A DNA stretch of 24,148 nucleotides. Source: an uncultured Moraxella sp. (GTDB lineage: Bacteria; Pseudomonadota; Gammaproteobacteria; Pseudomonadales; Moraxellaceae). The stretch is taken from contig CALTTE010000022.1 of the NCBI GenBank assembly GCA_943908405.1, positions 1-24,148 on the forward strand, written 5' to 3'. Of the stretch, positions 7,293 through 13,837 are shown piece after piece. How positions within the stretch are numbered: the first letter of the stretch is position 1; each line of letters opens with the position of its first letter. The notes under the pieces are model-generated. The model saw nothing but the letters and a program-made list of their open reading frames with translations. It was not told where the DNA came from and made no database searches. The translations under genes and the position numbers were made by a program.

Positions 7293-7364
7293 AGGACAAT
7301 AAGCATAAAAATGATTATATTTAAATCCAACGCTTAAGCTTTGGTAAACTCGGTAAACTCAAGC

Positions 7365-7428
7365 ACTGTAAAACTTAAGCATTGTTAAATTTAAGCATTG
7401 TTAAATTTAAGCATTGTTAAATTTAATA
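7365..7428. repeat. Fourfold 16-bp tandem repeat downstream of rplY
   Basis: The unit ATTGTTAAATTTAAGC is perfect at 7381-7396 and 7397-7412, nearly so at 7413-7428, and diverged (13 of 16) at 7365-7380. It lies between the rplY stop and the terminator. Confidence 0.95.
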
Positions 7429-7437
7429 TTATCGTGA

Positions 7438-8118
7438 TTAAGCGTTATCATCATCGCTTTTGTTTTCGGTGTCGCTATCTTCACCATCGGTTGTTTCACC
7501 AAATAGCGGCATTTCCTCTTCGGTGGTTGTCTCTTCGGGTTCTTCTTCAACCACAGGTGGCTGAACACTCACAATAACACGGTCAGCCCCGTCGCTGTCA
7601 AGCTGAGTGATACTACCATTTTTAAGTTTAATGTCCGATAAACGCAACACATCGCCGATGGCAAGAGCACTAACATCAACCTCAATAAACTCTGGCAATT
7701 CACGGGGCAAGCAGGTAATTTCAACATCGGTGATGTTGGTGGATAAAATACCACCATCTTTTACGCCAGTAGCTTCGCCAACAAAATGCACAGGCACATT
7801 AAAGTTCATTGTTTGACCACGCACCACACGTTGAAAATCAGCGTGCATTGCAAAGCCTTTGGCTGGGTGGCGTTGCAAGTCTTTGATGATAACTTCTTCG
7901 GTTTCGCCTGCCACATCAATGTTAATTAAACTGGCAAAAAAACTCTCGCTTTGTAAGGCTTTTGTTAGTTCATTGGCTTTTAGATTGATGCTTTTTGGCT
8001 CGCTATTGCCACCATAAATAATGGCAGGGATTAGGTTTTGGCGACGCAGGCGGCGGCTCGCACCTTTGCCCTGCTCATCTTGGCTACGCACGGTAGCATT
8101 TAGGGTAAAATTACTCAT
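7438..8118 (-). CDS. rplY: 50S ribosomal protein L25 (Ctc/TL5 long form)
   Basis: L25 binds 5S rRNA in the large ribosomal subunit. At 226 residues this is the two-domain Ctc/TL5 type rather than the short E. coli form. The N-terminal L25 domain (residues about 5-95, with GKGASRRLRRQNLIPAIIYGG) is followed by a beta-rich domain (about 100-190, with GEATGVKDGGIL). It ends in a roughly 35-residue very acidic tail (runs of E, then D/E/S/T). The ATG at 8118 has AAGGA just upstream, and a near-consensus promoter lies about 110 bp upstream. The prs gene that often precedes rplY in related genera is absent here; the upstream neighbour is putP on the other strand. Confidence 0.96.
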   Translation of the reverse strand: MSNFTLNATVRSQDEQGKGASRRLRRQNLIPAIIYGGNSEPKSINLKANELTKALQSESFFASLINIDVAGETEEVIIKDLQRHPAKGFAMHADFQRVVRGQTMNFNVPVHFVGEATGVKDGGILSTNITDVEITCLPRELPEFIEVDVSALAIGDVLRLSDIKLKNGSITQLDSDGADRVIVSVQPPVVEEEPEETTTEEEMPLFGETTDGEDSDTENKSDDDNA

Positions 8119-8228
8119 AAATAATCCTTAGAAAAATAAATGTACTTGCGACCAGTACCGTTGTTGTGTTTTTTGCAAAACCTTTTTAAAAAAACTTTTT
8201 TTAAAAAAGATGATGACACAATCGCATT

Positions 8229-8256
8229 ATTTTACGTTAAAAATGGTTTTTGTCAA
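8229..8256 (-). promoter_or_regulatory. Strong sigma-70 promoter for rplY
   Basis: On the minus strand a perfect TTGACA (8256-8251) and TAAAAT (8234-8229) are spaced 16 bp apart. The start should be near 8222, giving a leader of about 100 nt with A- and T-runs before the AAGGA ribosome binding site. Confidence 0.75.
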
Positions 8257-8296
8257 GTTTATTGCATTGCAATCATTTTATTACATTGTAACCCTT

Positions 8297-8318
8297 GTTT
8301 GTTGCCTGTTTGTTGCCA
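8297..8318. repeat. 11-bp tandem duplication
   Basis: GTTTGTTGCCT (8297-8307) is followed by GTTTGTTGCCA (8308-8318), 10 of 11 identical. Confidence 0.7.
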
Positions 8319-8325
8319 TTCAACC

Positions 8326-8347
8326 AATCAGCATTCAATCGGCATTC
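8326..8347. repeat. 11-bp tandem duplication
   Basis: AATCAGCATTC (8326-8336) is followed by AATCGGCATTC (8337-8347), with one mismatch. Confidence 0.7.
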
Positions 8348-8418
8348 AATCCAATCCGTATTAAGTCAATCTATGTTGCCATAAACTTATATCGCTATTT
8401 ATTATTTATATTGCTATC

Positions 8419-8456
8419 TTAATCACGCCAACTAAGCTTAATCACGTCAACTCAAA
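8419..8456. repeat. 19-bp imperfect tandem duplication
   Basis: Two 19-bp units share TTAATCACG and CAACT in register (8419-8437, 8438-8456), about 15 of 19 identical. Confidence 0.6.
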
Positions 8457-8483
8457 TCGCTTTTAGTTTGTTTTTTGTCGGGC

Positions 8484-8499
8484 TTATCCAGTTATCCAG
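8484..8499. repeat. 8-bp tandem duplication
   Basis: TTATCCAG is repeated directly at 8484-8491 and 8492-8499. Confidence 0.6.
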
Positions 8500-8578
8500 T
8501 TTTTGCACCTATACAAACTTGGACATAACGTTGGGCAATTAAATTTGTCATTAAATTTGAAACAATTAAAATAAATCA

Positions 8579-8616
8579 TTATGCCAATTTTATAATTTGG
8601 CGTATAATTGGCATAA
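8579..8616 (+). promoter_or_regulatory. Operator-like inverted repeat at the putP promoter
   Basis: The arms TTATGCCAATT (8579-8589) and AATTGGCATAA (8606-8616) are a perfect 11-bp inverted repeat with a 16-bp spacer. Two TATAAT boxes (8591-8596, 8603-8608) overlap it, and a third TTTGGCG half-site lies in the spacer (8595-8601). A protein bound here would cover the -10 region. I find no matching -35 at ideal spacing. Confidence 0.5.
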
Positions 8617-8662
8617 ACTTAAGCTAAATTTACTAATGCGTTTATTTTTGTAAGGATAACAT

Positions 8663-10162
8663 ATGGGTACAATTGAGATGGGTGTATGGATTTCGCTGGC
8701 ATTATATTTTGCCTTGATGGTGGCGATTGGTGTGTATGCTTACTTTAAACAAGAAAGCGATTCAGAAGGCTATATGCTGGGCGGACGTAATCTTGGGCCT
8801 GCGGTAACGGCGTTGTCGGCGGGAGCATCGGATATGTCAGGCTGGTTGCTTTTGGGCTTACCAGGCTATATGTACAGCTCAGGGGTGGTGAGTATTTGGA
8901 TTGCCCTTGGTTTGACACTTGGGGCGTTTGCCAATTATTTGATTGTCGCTCCACGTTTACGAGTGTTTACCGAAGTGGCGGACAATGCCATTACCTTGCC
9001 TGACTATTTTGCCAATCGCTTTCACGATACCAGTCATTTATTGCGGATTATGTCAGCGGTGGTGATTATTGTCTTTTTTACCGTTTATACGGCAGCAAGT
9101 TTGGTTAGTGGCGGTAAATTGTTTGAAAGCTCGCTCAATCTAAGCTATGGGCTTGGGCTTTGGGTAACGGCAGGGGTGGTGGTGGCTTATACCTTGTTTG
9201 GGGGGTTTTTGGCGGTGTCCATGACCGACTTTGTCCAAGGGGTGATTATGCTGGTGGCAATGCTACTGGTTCCCATTGTGGCGTTTGGTGAGATTGGCGG
9301 GATTAGCGAGGGGCTTGCCACTGCCGAGCTTGCCAATCCGCAAATTTTTGATTGGATGAATGGCGTTACCATTATGGGAATCATCTCTTTGATGGCGTGG
9401 GGTTTGGGTTATTTTGGTCAGCCACATATTATCGTACGATTTATGGCAATCCGCTCGGTGAAAGATGTGCCTGTGGCGTGTGGCATTGGTATGGGCTGGA
9501 TGATTTTAAGCTTGATTGGGGCGTTGATGGTGGGCTTGTCTGGCGTGGCTTATATTGCCAATCACAATATGGAACTAAAAGACCCCGAGACCATTTTTTT
9601 AGTGTTTTCACAAATTTTATTTCATCCCTTGATTTCAGGCTTTTTACTGGCGGCAATTTTGGCGGCGATTATGTCTACCATCTCAAGCCAGCTACTGGTC
9701 GTGTCAAGCTCGCTTACACGTGATGTATATAAATTATTTTTTGATAAAGAAGCCAGTGAAGCACGCCAAGTATTGGTTGGGCGTATCTCGGTGGTGTTGG
9801 TTGCTTTACTTGCCATATTTTTGGCAGGCGACAAAGACAGCTCGGTACTAAAGCTAGTTTCGCACGCTTGGGCAGGATTTGGGGCGGCGTTTGGTCCTTT
9901 GGTGATTTTAAGCTTAACGTGGCGACGTATGAACCGCTTTGGGGCATTGGCAGGGATGATTGTTGGGGCATTGACGGTGATTGTTTGGGTGTATGGTGAG
10001 CTACAGATTGGCGGACAGCCTGCCAATGATGCCATTTATTCTATTTTGCCTGGCTTTTTATTTAGTGCCATTGCCACGGTTGTAGTGAGCCTTATGACCC
10101 CGCCACCGCCTGCGTATATTTTGGATAAATATGCCCAAATGGAGCGTGGTTTAAAAGGCTAA
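8663..10162 (+). CDS. putP: Sodium/proline symporter
   Basis: PutP imports proline with sodium across the inner membrane. The product is 499 residues (E. coli PutP is 502) and has the many hydrophobic segments of the solute:sodium symporter family, starting with TM1 at about residues 8-28. The conserved sodium and proline site ASDMSGW is present, with D57 equivalent to E. coli D55. The segment STISSQLLVVSSS in the later part carries the Ser/Thr sodium ligands. The ATG at 8663 has AAGGA 6-7 nt upstream. It is a single-gene unit: inverted repeat and promoter before it, strong terminator after it. putA is not in the window. Family assignment is secure; exact substrate is inferred from full-length similarity. 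Confidence 0.95.
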   Translation: MGTIEMGVWISLALYFALMVAIGVYAYFKQESDSEGYMLGGRNLGPAVTALSAGASDMSGWLLLGLPGYMYSSGVVSIWIALGLTLGAFANYLIVAPRLRVFTEVADNAITLPDYFANRFHDTSHLLRIMSAVVIIVFFTVYTAASLVSGGKLFESSLNLSYGLGLWVTAGVVVAYTLFGGFLAVSMTDFVQGVIMLVAMLLVPIVAFGEIGGISEGLATAELANPQIFDWMNGVTIMGIISLMAWGLGYFGQPHIIVRFMAIRSVKDVPVACGIGMGWMILSLIGALMVGLSGVAYIANHNMELKDPETIFLVFSQILFHPLISGFLLAAILAAIMSTISSQLLVVSSSLTRDVYKLFFDKEASEARQVLVGRISVVLVALLAIFLAGDKDSSVLKLVSHAWAGFGAAFGPLVILSLTWRRMNRFGALAGMIVGALTVIVWVYGELQIGGQPANDAIYSILPGFLFSAIATVVVSLMTPPPPAYILDKYAQMERGLKG

Positions 10163-10230
10163 GCTTAAGTTTAATAAAGCCAAATTTAATAAAGCTTAAG
10201 TATCATAAACTTAAGCATAGCAAACATAAA

Positions 10231-10258
10231 AACAGCGTCTTAGGACGTTGTTTTTTTT
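10231..10258 (+). terminator. Terminator of putP
   Basis: AACAGCGTC (10231-10239) pairs with GACGTTGTT (10244-10252) with one G-T wobble and a 4-nt loop. Eight T follow at 10251-10258. Confidence 0.9.
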
Positions 10259-10301
10259 GCGTTGATGGTATGCTAGGTGTCAATAATTGGGCGTGTAAAC
10301 A

Positions 10302-10324
10302 AAGTCTTGCTACAAGCAAGGCTT
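10302..10324. other. Hairpin between putP and rlmH
   Basis: AAGTCTTGC (10302-10310) and GCAAGGCTT (10316-10324) form a 9-bp stem with one G-T pair and loop TACAA. A run of six T starts 12 nt later, so it is not a standard terminator. Its role is unknown. Confidence 0.4.
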
Positions 10325-10365
10325 GGAATAATGTTTTTTAAATTTGTGTGCATAAAAGGATAAAA

Positions 10366-10419
10366 ATGCCATATCAAAGCCCTAAAAATACAAAGTTACA
10401 CCGCTATTTATCGCCCTAA
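10366..10419 (+). CDS. 17-codon reading frame with a good ribosome binding site
   Basis: The frame encodes MPYQSPKNTKLHRYLSP and has AAAAGGA 6 nt before its ATG, an arrangement as good as that of real genes in the window. The segment GGATAAAA before the ATG and TATCAAAGCCCT inside it recur at the start of the RDD gene (11011-11047), whose protein begins NPYQSP. It may be a remnant of a second RDD-like gene start, or a short leader peptide. A 15-bp duplication covers its stop codon. Expression is unproven. Confidence 0.3.
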   Translation: MPYQSPKNTKLHRYLSP

Positions 10420-10435
10420 GATTTATCACCCTAAG
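10406..10435. repeat. 15-bp tandem duplication
   Basis: ATTTATCGCCCTAAG (10406-10420) is followed by ATTTATCACCCTAAG (10421-10435), with one mismatch. Confidence 0.85.
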
Positions 10436-10448
10436 TGCAATTCAATAG

Positions 10449-10925
10449 CTACTCACCCCGATGATAAGGGTGATTATGCAAGATACTCATTGCTCGGTAT
10501 AATTGCTCTAATAAAATCACTCGCACCAAAGGGTGGGGCAAGGTCAAATCCGACAACGACCAACGAAAATCGGCCTGTGCGAGTACGTCATCGCTCACGC
10601 CATCAGCCCCGCCAATCACCAGGCTAATGTCTTGTCCATCAAGCATTGCAGTTTGTAGTTTTTGTGCTAAATGTTCGGTAGATAAGGCGACTCCTTTGAC
10701 ATCTAGCACCCAAAGTTTGCCTTTTTTGGCATTTAAAATCGCTTGTCCTTCGCTTAATTTGTGTTTGTGGTTGTCGGCAACGGTAGCATTTTTGTTACGG
10801 CGTGGGGCAGGCAAGGCGATGACATCGGTGCCAATAAAGCCTTTTAGGCGTTTTTGATAATCGGCACAGCCTGTGTTAATCCAAGTGGGCAATTTGTCGC
10901 CAATAGCAATAATGTGTAGTTTCAT
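10449..10925 (-). CDS. rlmH: 23S rRNA (pseudouridine-1915 N3)-methyltransferase
   Basis: RlmH is a SPOUT-class enzyme that uses S-adenosylmethionine to methylate pseudouridine 1915 in helix 69 of 23S rRNA on assembled ribosomes. The product is 158 residues (E. coli 155). The trefoil-knot SAM site is visible as LVIGGADGVSDDV (about residues 102-114), the segment TLPHPLVRVILLEQLYRA is intact, and the conserved ending HPYHRGE is complete. The ribosome binding site before the ATG at 10925 is weak. The gene stands alone: putP converges from one side and the RDD gene diverges on the other. The usual rsfS neighbour is absent. Confidence 0.96.
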   Translation of the reverse strand: MKLHIIAIGDKLPTWINTGCADYQKRLKGFIGTDVIALPAPRRNKNATVADNHKHKLSEGQAILNAKKGKLWVLDVKGVALSTEHLAQKLQTAMLDGQDISLVIGGADGVSDDVLAQADFRWSLSDLTLPHPLVRVILLEQLYRAMSILHNHPYHRGE

Positions 10926-11017
10926 AAGGCAATGCCTATAAAAATAAACGCATTTTAACGGATAATTTGGTTTAAAAATAGCGTAAAATTTGCTATGCTA
11001 GCATTTTTTTGGATAAA

Positions 11018-11494
11018 ATGATGAATCACAACCCTTATCAAAGCCCTACTGAATACGAAATTTTGGACAGCGAGACTGAATACGAGTATGCTGGTTTTCG
11101 GATACGCGTGGTAGCATCTATTATTGATTCTGTTATTATTAGCCTTGTGGTGTTTCCGATTACCTACGTGCTGTCAATGATGGGATTAGCCAGCTTAGAT
11201 GGCGAGACATTGACTGTTTGGGATTTTATTTCTTTGATTTTGCAAGTCGGATTTGTGGTGTTTTGCTGGTTAAAATTTGCAGGCACGCCAGGTAAGCGGA
11301 TGTTAAAATTAAAAGTCTTAGATGAACAGACAGGCGAGCATATTAGCACCTCACAAGCCATTATCCGTTATTTGGGTTATATCCCTTCGGTGCTTGTGCT
11401 GTTCTTAGGGCTGATTTGGGTAGGCTTTGATAAGCAAAAACAAGGCTGGCACGACAAAATGGCAAAAACTGTGGTGGTTAAAGAGCTTGTCTAA
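11018..11494 (+). CDS. RDD family inner membrane protein
   Basis: This 159-residue membrane protein has three hydrophobic segments: about residues 30-50 (ASIIDSVIISLVVFPITYV), 67-85 and 115-135. The family's Arg/Asp pair is in FRIRVVASIID, and the signature GTPGKRMLKLKV follows the second segment; the ending GWHDKMAKTVVV is also typical. The role of RDD proteins is mostly unknown, although some have been linked to ion exchange. Two adjacent ATG codons (11018, 11021) are possible; GGA at 11011 is better spaced to the second. The N-terminal NPYQSP motif occurs in many such proteins. Its stop codon overlaps the start of yraN, so the two are probably translated in series. Confidence 0.88.
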   Translation: MMNHNPYQSPTEYEILDSETEYEYAGFRIRVVASIIDSVIISLVVFPITYVLSMMGLASLDGETLTVWDFISLILQVGFVVFCWLKFAGTPGKRMLKLKVLDEQTGEHISTSQAIIRYLGYIPSVLVLFLGLIWVGFDKQKQGWHDKMAKTVVVKELV

Positions 11495-11837
11495 AGCGAT
11501 TGGCGATTATTTTGAGCACCAAGCCCAAGTCTTATTACTTAAAGCAGGCTTTCAAATTATTGCAAGCAATTACCGTGTGGCACGGGTGGGCGAGATTGAC
11601 ATTATCGCTTGTCGGGGTGATTTGTTGCTGTGCGTGGAGGTCAAAGCACGCAGATCACACCGCTTTGGCACGGCAACCCAGATGGTAAATTTAGCAAAAC
11701 AGCGTAAGCTGATAGCGACAATGGGTTGTTTTTTGATGGATAACAAAGCATTTGCCAATTATGCGATACGCTTTGATGTCATTGCTTTTGATGATGGCGT
11801 ACCAACATGGCTTGAGGCGGCGTTTTTGGCAGAATGA
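11487..11837 (+). CDS. yraN: YraN/UPF0102 family nuclease-like protein
   Basis: UPF0102 proteins have a PD-(D/E)XK endonuclease-like fold; their biological role is poorly defined. The core motif is complete: GDYFE near the start, then GEIDIIACRGDLLLCVEVKAR with the predicted catalytic Asp, Glu and Lys, then an Arg-rich helix. I choose the TTG at 11487, which gives 116 residues beginning MSKAIGDYFE and matches the family length. It overlaps the RDD stop by 8 nt and has AAAGAG immediately upstream. The frame is open back to another TTG at 11427, but that would add 20 residues read from inside the RDD gene. The start is uncertain, the identity is not. Confidence 0.88.
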   Translation: MSKAIGDYFEHQAQVLLLKAGFQIIASNYRVARVGEIDIIACRGDLLLCVEVKARRSHRFGTATQMVNLAKQRKLIATMGCFLMDNKAFANYAIRFDVIAFDDGVPTWLEAAFLAE

Positions 11838-11894
11838 ACCCAAATAAGCACGATTAAATTGGATTAAAACCCCCTTAAATCAATCAACAAGATA

Positions 11895-11924
11895 AAATAA
11901 ACATTAACTAAATAAACATCAACT
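11895..11924. repeat. 15-bp tandem duplication upstream of ibaG
   Basis: AAATAAACATTAACT (11895-11909) is followed by AAATAAACATCAACT (11910-11924), with one mismatch. Confidence 0.85.
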
Positions 11925-11953
11925 TAAATATGTGTAATTACTAGGAGTAGACG

Positions 11954-12190
11954 ATGAACAATCAAGACGCAATCAATGTACTAAAAACCAATTTTCCCAA
12001 TGCACTTCATATTGATGCCGTCAATCAAGGCAATAAATTTGAGGTGCTTGTGGTGGATGACAGCTTTACTGGCAAACGCTTGGTACAGCGTCAGCAAGCG
12101 GTGTATGCGGTGTTTAATCAATATATTTTAAAGGGCGATATTCACGCTTTAACCATTCACGCCAAAACGCCTGATGAATATCAAAACTAA
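11954..12190 (+). CDS. ibaG: BolA-family protein, IbaG type
   Basis: BolA-family proteins work with monothiol glutaredoxins in iron-sulfur cluster handling. This is 78 residues, a single BolA domain with the central FEVLVVDDSFTGKRLVQRQQAVYAVF and the conserved His region IHALTIHAKTPDEY near the end. Position just before murA is the classic location of ibaG (yrbA) in gammaproteobacteria, which supports IbaG over BolA proper. The ribosome binding site AGGAG is 6 nt before ATG. The 20-nt block from that site into the coding start is 19/20 identical to the start of the small acidic gene at 4543. The gap to murA is 161 bp, full of short duplications. Confidence 0.92.
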   Translation: MNNQDAINVLKTNFPNALHIDAVNQGNKFEVLVVDDSFTGKRLVQRQQAVYAVFNQYILKGDIHALTIHAKTPDEYQN

Positions 12191-12196
12191 GCTTAT

Positions 12197-12253
12197 ACCA
12201 ATGCAACAACTAAACATCAATGTAACAATTAAACACCAATGCAACAACAATAG
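12197..12253. repeat. 19-bp imperfect triple repeat between ibaG and murA
   Basis: Units at 12197-12215, 12216-12234 and 12235-12253 share the pattern AYCAATGYAACAAYWAA, the third being partial at its end. Confidence 0.85.
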
Positions 12254-12313
12254 CAAGCACTCAATCAACAAAGCCAATAAAGCCAATTTAACTGCCCAAA
12301 CGGCACTAATGAC

Positions 12314-12341
12314 AACAAATACAATTTAACAAATACAGTTT
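12314..12341. repeat. 14-bp tandem duplication at the murA ribosome binding site
   Basis: AACAAATACAATTT (12314-12327) is followed by AACAAATACAGTTT (12328-12341), directly before the AAGGA used by murA. Confidence 0.85.
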
Positions 12342-12351
12342 AAGGAATATT

Positions 12352-13614
12352 ATGGATAAATTTTTGGTTCAAGGGGGACAAAGCATTTCAGGTGAGGTGG
12401 TTATTTCTGGCTCAAAAAATGCCGCCTTACCACTGCTTGCCGCCTTAATTTTACCCACCACCCCAAGCGTGCTACACAATGTACCCACCTTAAAAGACAC
12501 CAAAACATTGATTGCACTCATTCAAGGAATGGGTATTGCTATCAATAAAGACGGCAATACGGTAGCGTGCAATGCCAGCACCATTAGCAACTGCTTTGCC
12601 CCTTATGAACTGGTTAAAACGATGCGTGCGTCCATTTTGGTGTTGGGGGCATTGCTTGGGCGGTTTGGGGAAGCCAAAGTCTCACTTCCTGGGGGCTGTG
12701 CTATTGGATCCCGCCCTGTGGACCAGCACCTAAAAGCCTTTGAAGCTTTGGGAGCAACCATTCGTGTTGAGGACGGTTATGTTATTGCCAATGCCCCAAA
12801 GGGTGGGCGACTGATTGGGGCGGATTTTAGCTTTGATATGGTAACGGTGGGCGGCACGCAAAACGTGCTAATGGCAGCGACTTTGGCAACTGGCATAACT
12901 CGTCTTGAAAATTGTGCCATAGAGCCTGAAGTGGTGGATTTGGCGACAATGCTTGTTAAAATGGGGGCGAAAATCTCGGGCATTGGCACGCCTATAATGA
13001 CCATTGAAGGGGTCAAGTCATTGCACGGGGTGGAATACTCGGTGATTGCCGACCGCATTGAAACAGGCTCGTATTTGGCAGGGGCGTTAATGAGTCGTGG
13101 CGATGTTTTAACCAAAAACACCACCGCTGATTTTTTACACCCTGTATTAAATAAATTTGAGACAATGGGGGCAACCATCACCACAGGCAAGGACTGGATT
13201 AGAGCGGTAATGAGCGACCGCCCCAAGCCCATCAATATTCGCACCTTGCCCCATCCAGGTTTTCCAACCGACATGCAAGCCCAAATAATGGCGGTAGCGT
13301 GTTTGGCAGATGGCACAAGCACGATTACAGAGACGATTTTTGAAAATCGCTTTATGCACGTGGCCGAATTGCAACGCCTTGGGGCAAATATTCATATTGA
13401 TGGACATACCGCCGTTGTGGAGGGTGTGGCAAGTTTTAAGGCAGCCCCTGTAATGGCAACCGATTTACGAGCGTCAATCTCGCTTGTGATGGCAGCAGCA
13501 CTGGCTGACGGGCAAAGCATTATTGACCGTATTTATCATATTGATAGAGGTTATGAAAATGTAGAGGACAAATTGCGTGGGCTTGGGGTGAGTATTGAGC
13601 GGATTAAGGGCTAA
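12352..13614 (+). CDS. murA: UDP-N-acetylglucosamine 1-carboxyvinyltransferase
   Basis: MurA transfers enolpyruvate from phosphoenolpyruvate to UDP-GlcNAc, the first committed step of peptidoglycan synthesis, and is the fosfomycin target. The product is 420 residues, one more than E. coli. Key residues are K22 (SGSKNAALP) and catalytic C116 in LPGGCAIGSRPVDQHL, the fosfomycin-reactive cysteine; the PTDMQAQ loop and the C-terminal RASISLV arginine motif are present. The ATG at 12352 has AAGGA about 6 nt upstream. The gene follows ibaG on the same strand. It carries the expected drug-sensitive Cys rather than the Asp seen in resistant forms. Confidence 0.97.
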   Translation: MDKFLVQGGQSISGEVVISGSKNAALPLLAALILPTTPSVLHNVPTLKDTKTLIALIQGMGIAINKDGNTVACNASTISNCFAPYELVKTMRASILVLGALLGRFGEAKVSLPGGCAIGSRPVDQHLKAFEALGATIRVEDGYVIANAPKGGRLIGADFSFDMVTVGGTQNVLMAATLATGITRLENCAIEPEVVDLATMLVKMGAKISGIGTPIMTIEGVKSLHGVEYSVIADRIETGSYLAGALMSRGDVLTKNTTADFLHPVLNKFETMGATITTGKDWIRAVMSDRPKPINIRTLPHPGFPTDMQAQIMAVACLADGTSTITETIFENRFMHVAELQRLGANIHIDGHTAVVEGVASFKAAPVMATDLRASISLVMAAALADGQSIIDRIYHIDRGYENVEDKLRGLGVSIERIKG

Positions 13615-13617
13615 AAA

Positions 13618-13641
13618 ATAAGCATATAAATAAGCATATAA
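13618..13641. repeat. 12-bp tandem duplication downstream of murA
   Basis: ATAAGCATATAA is repeated exactly at 13618-13629 and 13630-13641. Confidence 0.9.
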
Positions 13642-13806
13642 ATTTATTTAACAAATATTTTGTAGCAAATATGCACTATATCGGCAGATATTAATCTAGA
13701 GTATCAGCATTACTTTAAATAAGCATTGCTTTAAATGGTTTTGGGTTAATTCACCCCAATTTAAATCATTAACTGTTAATATTTAGACGATTTCATTGCA
13801 ATAAAT

Positions 13807-13831
13807 TTAACTGGGACAAATTAACTGGGAC
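13807..13831 (+). repeat. 14-bp spaced duplication carrying the comM ribosome binding site
   Basis: TTAACTGGGAC occurs at 13807-13817 and 13821-13831, a period of 14 bp. The GGGA in the second copy is the likely Shine-Dalgarno of comM, 7 nt before its ATG; the first copy is a spare one. Confidence 0.85.
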
Positions 13832-13837
13832 GATAAA

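Larger units (their letters stand above)
8119..8662. other. Divergent region between rplY and putP
   Basis: This 544-bp stretch holds the rplY promoter (8229-8256), the putP promoter area with an inverted repeat (8579-8616), and a chain of small tandem duplications between them. No gene is supported; two open frames starting at 8140 and 8210 lack good ribosome binding sites. Confidence 0.6.

Noticed and set aside
7365..7428. Repeat array considered as a CRISPR remnant
   Set aside because: The units are 16 bp and directly adjacent, with no spacers and no cas genes nearby.
8140..8422. Two overlapping hydrophobic frames between rplY and putP
   Set aside because: They lack ribosome binding sites, cross the rplY promoter, and their hydrophobicity follows from T-rich sequence.
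9622..10035. 137-codon minus-strand frame inside putP
   Set aside because: It is antisense to an intact, well-conserved transporter and has no family resemblance or start signal.
12777..13322. 181-codon frame on the minus strand inside murA
   Set aside because: It is wholly antisense to a complete murA with conserved motifs; its length reflects codon bias of the real gene.
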